From the NCBI RefSeq assembly GCF_900103225.1, contig NZ_FNJH01000002.1, positions 282,345 through 346,344 on the forward strand: 64,000 nucleotides of DNA, given 5' to 3'. The notes below the pieces were generated by a model. That model did not search any database. It was not told the origin of the DNA and worked only from the letters and a program-made list of their open reading frames with translations. How positions within the stretch are numbered: position 1 is the first letter of the stretch; every line of letters begins with the position of its first letter. Origin of the DNA: Pseudomonas congelans. GTDB lineage: Bacteria > Pseudomonadota > Gammaproteobacteria > Pseudomonadales > Pseudomonadaceae. The position numbers were made by a program, and so were the translations under genes. Of the stretch, positions 18,625 through 26,806 are shown piece after piece.

Positions 18625-18838
18625 CTCGAGGCGTAGGTCCCTGTTTATAAACGCTGGTCAACCATGAGGCATGGTGTGGCGTAGCTCGAAACGAACACAC
18701 TAGAGATAGCCCAGCATAGAAAGGCCGTCTGAGCTTGCTGTCGTCCGCAAACCTCAATCGTCCTGATAACGGTTTCCTACTGACGACAGTTCATTAATCG
18801 CGTTTTCTGTACCTGACACCACCTGCAGGTACTGCCTA

Positions 18839-19312
18839 ATGCCACCCTCCAGACCTTACCGTCTCAGCTGCAAGAACCACATGGCCTTACTGATCTTGAT
18901 TGCGGCCATACAGGTCCCCCTCGCGAACGCGGAGACGTGGATCGTTACTGACCGGAACCACCCAGTTCAGGCACCGGCACGTGTCCGGCTGATCCTCCTG
19001 GACGAATCAGAAAGGCTTGAGGCCAAGCTCTCTGAAGGACTGCCGGCTAATCAGCAACAAGCCATCGCAATCATGCAGCAACGCCTCAAGAGCAGCGATG
19101 CGCAGCGCTTGCAACGAGATCTGGCTTTATCTCAACAAGATCTCGTAGACGCTTGGAGCATGGGGGTAACGAAGGTACCTGCAGTGGTGGTCGACCGCAA
19201 GTTTGTTGTGTACGGCGAAACCAACGCTACGGCGGCTGAAAATCGCGTTGCCCAGTGGCGCGCCGCCGCCAAACATCAGAACGCATCTGGCCAGGGAGAT
19301 GCCCCGCGATGA
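18839..19312 (+). CDS. ICE protein, TIGR03757 (PFL_4709) family
   Basis: A 157-residue exported protein with a signal peptide ending near PLANA. The mature part has the ETWIVTDRNHPV start and the late GVTKVPAVVVDRKFVVYGE block of a thioredoxin-like fold lacking the CXXC pair. This is TIGR03757, a conserved ICE transfer protein of unknown detailed role (possibly TrbC/TraW-like). It resumes the operon after the second cargo island and ends in an ATGA overlap. Confidence 0.85.
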   Translation: MPPSRPYRLSCKNHMALLILIAAIQVPLANAETWIVTDRNHPVQAPARVRLILLDESERLEAKLSEGLPANQQQAIAIMQQRLKSSDAQRLQRDLALSQQDLVDAWSMGVTKVPAVVVDRKFVVYGETNATAAENRVAQWRAAAKHQNASGQGDAPR

Positions 19313-20247
19313 ACCTGCGAAAGCCTCCAGCGTGGGCAGCCTTGGCCTTGTCGATCTCAACTTGGCCGGCAGCAGCGGGCACGGTGACATCTGCCACCCT
19401 GGTCGCCTCAACCCTGTCGCCTGACTGCCTGGAGTACAAGGTGGTCGGAATCTGCTACTGGCTGCTCTGCACTCCGTTTGGATGCAAGGTAAAGACGTCG
19501 ACCAAGGTTCGTCACTTCGTTCCAGACGCCGTGGTCTCAAGCTACTCGAATACCGGTGAAAACCCGTGGGTTGAGGTTTCTTCGTTAAGCTCATCAACTT
19601 CGTACGCCCAGGATGGTGGTGACGGAACCACCAATCACAACAACGAAGATAGCCTGGCCAAATTCAAAAACGCTGACGTCATAGGCCACCCCGGAGGAGC
19701 AACATTCAGTAAGTTTGCCAGCGCCTCGGGCTATGCCTGCCAGGGTGCTGCCACGCCCTACATGCCCTACCTGCTGAGCACTTTGGACACTGTCGCCTGG
19801 CGTTACGGCGTTCCAGAATCAGTGTATCCAGAAGCACTGATTCCCGGCCGTCGAGAGGTGGGTGGTCTGACGTCGGGGGACATGTGGGGAAGCGTCTACC
19901 CTCGAAGTGGTTTTATCCATCAAGCCGACGATTACAAGGCGGCATCCGTGATCGCGCAGCGTGCAGGTGACGTGGTCACTCGCAGCGGTCAGGTTCATGT
20001 CTATCAACCGCTTCTGGCACAGCCGCAGCCAGGCTACTGGCCGGCAGGAGAATTGATCGAGACCGACGCCACCACCGGTAAGTGGCAAGAGCTCACGCCG
20101 ACCCTCAGTCAAAGCTGCGCGGTATTTCCAAACTCCCAGCCCCGTGTGCAGGCAACCGATGGTGGCTACGCCTGGGCGTTATGGCGCCCGTATTCCTGCT
20201 GCAAGCGGGAAGGACAAACCTTTCTTGGCAGTACGGACTTTCAATGA
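19309..20247 (+). CDS. ICE protein, TIGR03756 (PFL_4710) family (TraU-like)
   Basis: The start at 19309 follows from the ATGA overlap and gives a 312-residue exported protein with signal peptide (cleavage near PAAAG). Conserved cysteines occur in DCLEYKVVGICYWLLC and later SCCKR, as in TraU-type proteins of F-like pili. TraU is needed for DNA transfer and mating-pair stabilisation; equivalence is inferred from family and order. The upstream DsbA-like gene is a plausible partner for its disulfides. Confidence 0.87.
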   Translation: MNLRKPPAWAALALSISTWPAAAGTVTSATLVASTLSPDCLEYKVVGICYWLLCTPFGCKVKTSTKVRHFVPDAVVSSYSNTGENPWVEVSSLSSSTSYAQDGGDGTTNHNNEDSLAKFKNADVIGHPGGATFSKFASASGYACQGAATPYMPYLLSTLDTVAWRYGVPESVYPEALIPGRREVGGLTSGDMWGSVYPRSGFIHQADDYKAASVIAQRAGDVVTRSGQVHVYQPLLAQPQPGYWPAGELIETDATTGKWQELTPTLSQSCAVFPNSQPRVQATDGGYAWALWRPYSCCKREGQTFLGSTDFQ

Positions 20248-20267
20248 TGATCAAGAGGACTTCAACT

Positions 20268-21635
20268 ATGCGCCGCGCTGCCTTTCTGACTATTGCATTC
20301 ATGAGCACCCTGACAGCCCATACTGCTCTCGCCGAAATCCCGGGAATCAATGCAAGCTCATCGGGCAGCGTGATCGGTGACGACGTGCTCTACAGCGTTG
20401 GAGGCGGCAACGCTGTGACGATGGGTACGGCGGGGAATATGGATAGCATCAGCATCGGCGGAGGTTGGAACAGCAACCTGGTCTGCGGAAACATGAGTAT
20501 GAACAACACGCTCCAGAATCAGTTGAATGGAGCAACTTCCGGATTTCAGACGATCATGGGGTCGATGATCTCGAACGCTACCAGCGCCGTTTCATCACTA
20601 CCAGGACTGATTATCCAGCGGGCTAACCCGGCTTTGTACAACCTGCTCACCAACGGCATTCTGCAGGGTCGTCTTGACTTCGACCGCTCCAAAGGCACTT
20701 GTCGTGCCATTGCTGACAAGATGCTCGATGTCGCTGGAGGACAGATGGGCTGGAACAAGATCGCCGAGGGCCAGGCTATGAGTCAGGCGGTGAAAAACGG
20801 GAACACAGATGCTGTCTCAGCCGTTGCACAGGTCGAAAAGCAGGGAGGGAATGACGGTATCACCTGGCTCGGAGGAAATAAGGCCGGCGGATCTGGCCAG
20901 CAACCTATCAAGGTCGTAGGTGACGTTACTCGTGCGGGATACAACTTGCTGAACGGACGCGGCGCAGCCGATACATCGTCCATTAGTCCGTCGGCCTGCA
21001 ACAACGGCATGGTGTGCTCCACCTGGTCCTCGCCTCAGGCAGCCACCACGTTCGCCAATCGTGTACTGGGAGAGCAACAACAACGCACTTGTGAGGACTG
21101 TACCAAAACAACCTCCACCGCCGGCGTCGGGCTCACTCCTCTCATCCAGGAATCCTACGACTCCAAGCTCAAGGCGCTGCAGGAATTGATCTCGGGCAGC
21201 AAAGCGCTCACCTCGGAAAACTTGACTGCAGCGAGTAGCGATTCTCTGCCTGTTACCCGTGGTGTGGTCGAGGCACTCAGGACTGAGCATGACCAGGATA
21301 TCCTCGCAAAACGTCTTGCTTCAGAGGTCGCGTTATCTGAGGTTCTCGGCAAAGCGCTACTGCTTCAGCGCACCATGTTCACCGGCAGCAAAGAGCCGAA
21401 CATTGCGGCCAACGATGTGGCCCTGCAGGCGGTCAGTCAGCAGAACAGCAGCCTGCAACAGGAAATTGACAACCTCAAGACCGAGTTGGATATGCGTCGC
21501 AGCTTGGCCAGCAACTCACCGACAGCCATCCTACAGAGGGCTCAGAGCCGTAAGGACAGCTCCAAAGGCATCTTTCAAGGCGATCCAACACCCGACCGCC
21601 TCGATCAGCTGCAGAACCCTGCAAAAGGTAACTGA
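20268..21635 (+). CDS. ICE protein, TIGR03755 (PFL_4711) family
   Basis: From ATG 20268 (AGAGGA eight bases upstream) the product is 455 residues with a clear signal peptide MRRAAFLTIAFMSTL through ALA. A start at 20244, overlapping the previous stop, would add eight residues and is possible. The mature protein is glycine/serine-rich near the N-terminus, has a CNNGMVC/CEDC cysteine cluster around residues 250-285 and a C-terminal coiled-coil. It is TIGR03755 by position and length, probably a periplasmic TraH-like assembly factor. Confidence 0.83.
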   Translation: MRRAAFLTIAFMSTLTAHTALAEIPGINASSSGSVIGDDVLYSVGGGNAVTMGTAGNMDSISIGGGWNSNLVCGNMSMNNTLQNQLNGATSGFQTIMGSMISNATSAVSSLPGLIIQRANPALYNLLTNGILQGRLDFDRSKGTCRAIADKMLDVAGGQMGWNKIAEGQAMSQAVKNGNTDAVSAVAQVEKQGGNDGITWLGGNKAGGSGQQPIKVVGDVTRAGYNLLNGRGAADTSSISPSACNNGMVCSTWSSPQAATTFANRVLGEQQQRTCEDCTKTTSTAGVGLTPLIQESYDSKLKALQELISGSKALTSENLTAASSDSLPVTRGVVEALRTEHDQDILAKRLASEVALSEVLGKALLLQRTMFTGSKEPNIAANDVALQAVSQQNSSLQQEIDNLKTELDMRRSLASNSPTAILQRAQSRKDSSKGIFQGDPTPDRLDQLQNPAKGN

Positions 21636-21637
21636 CT

Positions 21638-22012
21638 ATGAACTCATTGCCGGTTGCTAAGGGGTGGCTGCGTAGGGGCGCGAAAGCGCTCGTGTCATTA
21701 ACCTGGCCGGTCTTGCTGACCATTGTTCTGGCTGTGATTTTCATGACAGTCATCGCACATTTCTTTGGGGATGTTGAGCAGTTCAGGGAATGGCAAAAAG
21801 CACACTACAACTACATGCTGGCCTGGCGGCTGTCGCTTTATGCAGCGATAGGGCTCGGCTGGTACAGGCTAAGGCGCACCCTTAAACAGCGAGCATCAGA
21901 CACAAATCTATTCCCCTCGGGGCTTCGTCGCTGCGAGGTCATGGCCATCTTCGTCATTCTCCTTTTCGAGCTTCGGCGCGCCGCCACTGTAGCGGGAGTT
22001 GACCTGCCATGA
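21638..22012 (+). CDS. small ICE membrane protein
   Basis: A 124-residue protein with membrane segments at about 21-42, 62-76 and 98-112. It starts two bases after the TIGR03755 stop and overlaps the TraG-N start (ATGA at 22009). Genes of this size are regular in this spot of Pseudomonas ICEs. I cannot assign a function beyond an inner-membrane transfer-region protein. Confidence 0.7.
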   Translation: MNSLPVAKGWLRRGAKALVSLTWPVLLTIVLAVIFMTVIAHFFGDVEQFREWQKAHYNYMLAWRLSLYAAIGLGWYRLRRTLKQRASDTNLFPSGLRRCEVMAIFVILLFELRRAATVAGVDLP

Positions 22013-23541
22013 TCTTGCACACGAATGACTACCTTGAGTATTACCTGACGTTGGTCGGATGGCTCATAAACGGCGGCATCTGGAACATGATCGAGGACAG
22101 CGGGCTCTTCGCAGCCCCCTTTGCCGCCATTGTCATCAGCGAATGGCTCAGAGCCCGCGGTGAGGGAGCTGATGAGGGCAACAAGGGCGTCCTCTCGTTG
22201 GCCCGAGTAGAAAACCGGTTCTACACGGCAATCCTAGTCATCATCCTGGCTTGCATGCCTCTGGTAAACGTCAGCATTGATACCATCCAGTTCGACCGAA
22301 GCCGCTCAGAGCAATGCCAATACTCAATACCCAATCCAACTGATACAGGCTGGGAAACATCCTTCAGTACGCTGAACGGTAAAAGCGCCACAGTGCCCGT
22401 CTGGTGGCTGTTTGTGCATGCGATGTCCAAGGCAGCAACTGCGGCCTCAGTCGCAGCTATTCCCTGTGGAGTGGACTTGCAACAGGTCCGGATGGACGTC
22501 AACAAGGCCCGCATCAATGATCCTCTGCTTGCCCAGGAGGTCGCTGACTTCACGAACGATTGCTACGCACGTGCACGCGCAAAGCTGTTCATGACCCAGC
22601 CTACCCTCAGCAATGATCAACTCAACGACGTCAATTGGATCGGTTCGCACTTCTTCCTGCAAACATCCGGCTATTACAGCGATGGTTTCTCTGGGTTCAG
22701 GTCACACACTCCCCGAAACAAATGGCCCTATGACGCAACCCGGGACGCGGGCCTGCCACAAACCACTGGTGGTGGTGGGTTTCCTACATGCACTCAATGG
22801 TGGTCGGATGGAAGCGTCGGGCTCAGAGCCAGGCTGCTGGAACAGGTCAGTCCAGATATGCTGAGCAAGCTTGCTCAGTGGGCAAAATTCATGACCCAGA
22901 CCGAAGTGAGCGACTCGGTCATCCGGGATCTGGTCTCTCCGAGGAAGCAGCAACTGACCCAGGGTCAGGTTTATTCAGACTATGGCGGTCAAGTCGGTGG
23001 CTCTGTGCTAAATGACTTCACACGCCTTGCAGCTACAGCTGGTCAGGCAGCAGGATCTCTTGTGATGTATCCAGCCATGGACAGTGTAAGGCAAGCAGCG
23101 CCCATGGTGATGGCCTTCCTGAAGATGGCTCTCATCATTTGCATTCCGTTTGTACTGGTGATCGGGGCGTTCGACTTGAAAGTCGTGATGACGATTACTT
23201 TTGCTGCGTTCGCTTTAATCTTTGTCGACTTCTGGTTCCAGCTAGCACGCTGGGTGGACAGTACAATTTTAGACGCCCTTTATGGTAACGGGATCGGCAA
23301 CAACGTCCCCCACTCCAATTTTGACCCAGTGTTTGGGGCCAGCAATGCCCAAGGAGACTTACTGCTGGACTTTGTGATGGGCGCAATGTTCATTGTGCTC
23401 CCAAGTTTCTGGGTACTCGCGTTGGGATGGGGAGGTGCGACTATCGGCGGCCTTATGCAAGGCTTGACCGAAGGCACAAGGGACGCAAAATCGGCTGGAG
23501 GAGGCGGTGCAAATATAATCATGTCGCAGATGAAGAAATAG
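22009..23541 (+). CDS. TraG-N domain conjugal transfer protein
   Basis: The 510-residue protein has the TraG N-terminal layout: membrane segments near 10-30 and 75-95, a long periplasmic region with conserved cysteines (about 100-340), then three or four membrane segments (about 365-480) rich in A, F, L and V. TraG-N proteins sit in the inner membrane and act in pilus assembly and mating stability. It lacks the long C-terminal periplasmic domain of F TraG, as usual in this ICE family. It is the last plus-strand gene of the transfer module. Confidence 0.88.
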   Translation: MILHTNDYLEYYLTLVGWLINGGIWNMIEDSGLFAAPFAAIVISEWLRARGEGADEGNKGVLSLARVENRFYTAILVIILACMPLVNVSIDTIQFDRSRSEQCQYSIPNPTDTGWETSFSTLNGKSATVPVWWLFVHAMSKAATAASVAAIPCGVDLQQVRMDVNKARINDPLLAQEVADFTNDCYARARAKLFMTQPTLSNDQLNDVNWIGSHFFLQTSGYYSDGFSGFRSHTPRNKWPYDATRDAGLPQTTGGGGFPTCTQWWSDGSVGLRARLLEQVSPDMLSKLAQWAKFMTQTEVSDSVIRDLVSPRKQQLTQGQVYSDYGGQVGGSVLNDFTRLAATAGQAAGSLVMYPAMDSVRQAAPMVMAFLKMALIICIPFVLVIGAFDLKVVMTITFAAFALIFVDFWFQLARWVDSTILDALYGNGIGNNVPHSNFDPVFGASNAQGDLLLDFVMGAMFIVLPSFWVLALGWGGATIGGLMQGLTEGTRDAKSAGGGGANIIMSQMKK

Positions 23542-23600
23542 GTATGAGGATCATCGATGCCGAGTTACCAGCACTTGGCATTGGGCTCCTATTTATTAGC

Positions 23601-24008
23601 TCACTGCTGTTTCAAACCATTTTCGTAGTAGCCATAACCTTGTGGCCCACTCATCCAACCCGACTCACTAGCACCGGATGCATCTTCCGAGGATTGGTCA
23701 AAATGAACGAGCTGTGAACCACGCAACGCGCGCTCAATCCCAGGGTTGGTGACAAAACCAATAGCTATTGCAAGAAAGCACACGATCGCCAAAACGTACA
23801 AAAGCCCCCACGCAGCGAAGAATGCACCAGCACCGATCATTGCAACGCGAACGATCCACTTGATAGGGCTAATAATCGGCCGAGGCAAACCGGCACGAAG
23901 CAACGATGACCACAATGCTTTTTCCAAGCGAAAAACTGCAGCCACACCACGTCCCAGGCTTTGCCCGATCCGCATTGCAGCGCTGCCTGGTACTTTAACT
24001 GTGCTCAT
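23601..24008 (-). CDS. DUF3742 family protein
   Basis: The ATG at 24008 follows GAGGTGG and gives MSTVKVPGSAAMRIGQ, 135 residues; an upstream ATG at 24050 is less likely. Two membrane segments (about 50-90) and a polar glycine/tyrosine tail match DUF3742, a family found at this position in Pseudomonas ICE transfer regions. It is transcribed opposite to the transfer operon and closes that module. Function unknown. Confidence 0.82.
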   Translation of the reverse strand: MSTVKVPGSAAMRIGQSLGRGVAAVFRLEKALWSSLLRAGLPRPIISPIKWIVRVAMIGAGAFFAAWGLLYVLAIVCFLAIAIGFVTNPGIERALRGSQLVHFDQSSEDASGASESGWMSGPQGYGYYENGLKQQ

Positions 24009-24239
24009 AGCCACCTCGTGACTCAGTAAAACATGTCGTTCTGACATCATTTATAGACTTATCCAGCCCCATATTCAACCTACTTCCCCTTAGAAATCAA
24101 GCTTCCGACGAACAGCTGACCAACTGATTCAGACCGCTTGGGCCTTTGATTCGACAGTGTTTTCAAATGAAATACTGTTCCAGTGATACAAGTGCATCCG
24201 CACCTTGATCCCTACCCCACTTGACCAGCCATTTGCATT

Positions 24240-24540
24240 ATGGTTAAAGCCCTGTGGCGTGCCGAGCATCTGATCGCAACAGATCCAGGCAAGGCCCGTC
24301 AAGCCGTGCGGCCGTATTTCGCGCACACCGAGGCAGCGATCTTCGATGCGGCATGGATAGCTTCATTGCCATCTTATCCGGCCATCCAAGGGTCGAATTG
24401 TCGGGCATCGAAAAAACATCAGTTTCATGAATGCCGTTGAGGCCGAGCCAGTCAGCCTCGACCCGAAAGCGGTGTTCACCAATGCAATCGTCGACGCAGC
24501 TACACCGGCATTATCGGACGCTCAAGGAGTTACGAAATGA
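24240..24540 (+). pseudogene. remnant of ABC transporter substrate-binding protein (C-terminus)
   Basis: Three reading frames together give the tail of a nitrate/sulfonate/taurine-type solute-binding protein. They are VKALWRAEHLIATDPGKARQ with the following FDAAWIASLP, then VELSGIEKTSV from 24392, then MNAVEAEPVSLDPKAVFTNA from 24427 to the stop at 24538-24540. Two frameshifts and loss of the N-terminal two-thirds show decay. The stop overlaps the PhzF remnant start (ATGA), so these were once one operon. Confidence 0.6.
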
Positions 24541-25404
24541 GACCAGAAGTTCACATGGTCAACGTCTTCCCTGCCGCTCGCAGCGGCGGCAATCTAGCAC
24601 CTACCGTGGCTTGTGCCGATTGCATGAGCGCAACAGACATGCAGGCTGTATGAATGCGGATTCGTATGCTCACCGCCTGTTGGCACCGATTACGACTATG
24701 CCTTTCGCTTCTGGGTACCTAACCACGAAATGGAAATGTGCGGACATGCCACAGTTGGTGCAGTGTGGCTGCTGGATCAGTTGGGGATGCTATCCAAGGA
24801 TCAACTCTCGATCTGGACCCTAAGCGGTCGCGTAGACGCACGAGTGTCGCGCAACTGCTCCGAAGCGGTGAAAGTCGAGATCACCCAGCCTCAAGGCCAA
24901 GTCGAAACGCTTTCAGCACTGGAGGTCGAAGCGGATATCCTTTCAGTCTTGGGCATCAGTTCCAATGAACTGGCTTCCCTGCCGATTCAGAATGCCGCCA
25001 CCAGTCGGATCAAAACCCTGATTCCACTCAAAAGCGTTGAGGTGCTGGATGGTTTGAGACCAGATTTTCGCAGAATTGAGCAATTGTGCGAAATGATCGG
25101 TTCGACTGGTTTGTATCCCTACGCGACATCAGATCTTGACGCCCGGCAATTCAATGCGCGGCAGTTCCCGAAATCATCTGGGTATCCCGAAGACGCAGCC
25201 ACCGGCATCGCCGCAGCCGCACTGGCTTTTGGGCTGTTGGAAAACGGCTTGGTGACCGCAGACGAACGTCCTGTCCGGGTTCGCCAAGGCTGGGCAATGG
25301 GCCGCCCCTCCGAGATTTCGTTGCGCTTTCGACGGGATACAGAGGGTCAGGTTCAGGGTTGCTGGCTCGGCGGTACAGTAAGTTTTGCACAGATAACTGT
25401 ATGA
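24537..25404 (+). pseudogene. PhzF-family protein, frameshifted
   Basis: The N-terminal frame from ATG 24537 gives HMVNVFPAARSGGNLAPTV and ends at TGA 24651-24653. The rest continues in another frame (ECGFVCSPPVGTDYDYAFRF, then EMEMCGHATVGAVW) to 25404. The GGN loop, the CGHAT motif and the late EDAATGIAAAALAFGLLE motif are typical of PhzF epimerase/isomerase-like proteins. The break removes the conserved catalytic E segment, so the gene is probably dead. It overlaps its upstream and downstream remnants by ATGA junctions. Confidence 0.75.
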
Positions 25405-25472
25405 GTATGCGAGAAAAGCTGAAAGCTCTGGATCTCCGATTGCCCGAGGCACCGGTTCCCCAAGGCTTGTAG
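25401..25472 (+). pseudogene. truncated RidA-family remnant (N-terminus)
   Basis: The 23 codons MSMREKLKALDLRLPEAPVP-QGL resemble the start of RidA/YjgF-type deaminases, which typically open with an EKLK..G..LPE.P.P pattern. It starts by ATGA overlap with the PhzF remnant and stops early, with no homologous continuation seen. With its two neighbours it looks like the fossil of one catabolic operon. Confidence 0.4.
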
Positions 25473-25920
25473 TCGCAGTTAGATAGCCTCCTTCTCTGAT
25501 GACCTGCCCAGCACATCAAGCTGATAACGCCAGCCCAGCGGAACTGGCTCTCAGTAGTCAGCCGACCCGGGCAAAATATCTGGTCATTCAAGCCCACGAC
25601 ATCTGTTTGGCATCTTCCAGATCGCCGATTTCAGCCTCCTGCATTCGTAGCTCGGAAGTCGCCTCTTACGCTACGTTTGTGCCCTGATCTATTACTCCGA
25701 CCTGAGCGCAGCACACGGCCGCGCTCAATGGACGGTTGATGAAATATTCCCGGCCAGCATCGCAAGGCAGCTTTGCGCCAATTTTTGCCTGCGGATAGCG
25801 TCCGCTTTGGGCCCAGAGTGTGTAAAAACGTATTCGATCAGCAGCATCGTAAGGCGCTGGGTCAAACCACGTTCTGTGTAGATGGCCGACAGACCGAAAA
25901 CCATCGAACGATGGAGTCGT
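25473..25920. other. non-coding stretch with an inverted-repeat arm
   Basis: No gene is supported here. The stretch looks like patched remnants of mobile DNA. Its only clear feature is the repeat arm at 25799-25830. Confidence 0.4.
25799..25830 (+). repeat. left arm of 32-bp imperfect inverted repeat
   Basis: This segment, ending in CACACTCTGGG read on the minus strand, is repeated in inverted orientation at 29480-29510 with about 28 of 32 positions matching, 19 of them contiguous. The pair encloses the zinc-ribbon gene, the IS66 element and the GNAT gene. It may be a transposon end or a scattered intergenic repeat. Confidence 0.5.
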
Positions 25921-26160
25921 CTAAAACCAGTGCTCGTTCATTTTCGAAAGAAACTCTGGGTTAACCGGCGCGCTGGATGCTGAGCCGATGACCGCGTCAA
26001 TCCCACACTTCGGACACAAAGCGGTGGTATCCAGATCGACCCACTCTGTGATTTCTGCGGACGAAAACACACTTAAGCAGTAAAAACAGCCACAACGATC
26101 ACTTGCTTCAATTTGGGCTCGGTGATTTTTACAAAATCGGTGCGCTGAAATTACATCCAT
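25921..26160 (-). CDS. small zinc-ribbon-like cytoplasmic protein
   Basis: From ATG 26160 (AGGG eight bases upstream) the product is 79 residues starting MDVISAHRFCKNHRAQIE. It has two paired cysteine motifs, CGCFYC and LCPKCG, and ends NPEFLSKMNEHWF. I recognise this pattern from a widespread family of small uncharacterised cytoplasmic proteins, probably zinc-binding. The gene appears complete. It sits next to the uncertain left boundary of the IS66 element. No function is known to me. Confidence 0.65.
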   Translation of the reverse strand: MDVISAHRFCKNHRAQIEASDRCGCFYCLSVFSSAEITEWVDLDTTALCPKCGIDAVIGSASSAPVNPEFLSKMNEHWF

Positions 26161-26250
26161 GGGTAAGCCCTTCAACTTCAAATTCAGTAGCATATCGTGC
26201 TTACGTCAGAGTACGTGAAGACCCGGCTAACGTTGCTATGATTACCCAAA

Positions 26251-26391
26251 GTGTTAACGCAGGAGATGCATCAGGCCCTTTCTGCCACGATCCGAATCGA
26301 AGTGCCGTATTCAAAAGGCGTAGTTGTGGTGAGTTGGCCGGCAGAAAATGCAGCGGGGTGTTCTGCTTTCCTGCGAGACCTGCTGCGATGA
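26251..26391 (+). CDS. short IS66 first ORF (tnpA position)
   Basis: A frame of 46 codons (GTG 26251, or ATG 26266) gives ATIRIEVPYSKGVVVSWPAE and ends LRDLLR, with its stop overlapping the tnpB start (ATGA). It occupies the tnpA position of IS66 elements but is far shorter than the usual 100-plus residues. It is either a reduced form or the surviving tail. Confidence 0.4.
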   Translation: MLTQEMHQALSATIRIEVPYSKGVVVVSWPAENAAGCSAFLRDLLR

Positions 26392-26723
26392 TCCGCATCG
26401 ACTCCATCTGGCTCGCCACCGAGCCCATGGACATGCGCGCTGGCACTGAAACTGCGCTGGCGCGGGTCGTGGCGGTGTTCGGTGCGGCGAAGCCGCACTG
26501 TGCTTATCTATTCACCAACCGGCGCGCCAATCGTATGAAAGTGCTGGTGCATGACGGCGTGGGGATTTGGCTTGCAGCCCGGCGCTTGAATCAAGGGCGC
26601 TTCTTTTGGCCAGGCGTGCGGCACGGCTCTGAAGTCGAGTTGGATGCAGAGCAACTTCAAGCCTTGGTGCTCGGCTTACCTTGGCAACGCGTCGGTTCCG
26701 GAGGAGCCATCACAGTCCTCTAA
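26388..26723 (+). CDS. tnpB: IS66 family accessory protein TnpB (Orf2)
   Basis: This 111-residue protein has the IS66 Orf2 pattern: IDSIWLATEPMDMRAGTETAL, then CAYLFTNRRANRMKVLVHD, then a W-containing GRFFWPG. It is required with the transposase for IS66 movement, though its mechanism is not settled. The start is set by the ATGA overlap. Full length. Confidence 0.9.
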   Translation: MIRIDSIWLATEPMDMRAGTETALARVVAVFGAAKPHCAYLFTNRRANRMKVLVHDGVGIWLAARRLNQGRFFWPGVRHGSEVELDAEQLQALVLGLPWQRVGSGGAITVL

Positions 26724-26806
26724 CTCGCCTGCCATGGCATGCTTGCCAGCGCAATTGGCCCATCAGTCTATCGCCGCTACTAGCCCTCTCTGGCAAAATC
26801 GGCGGC

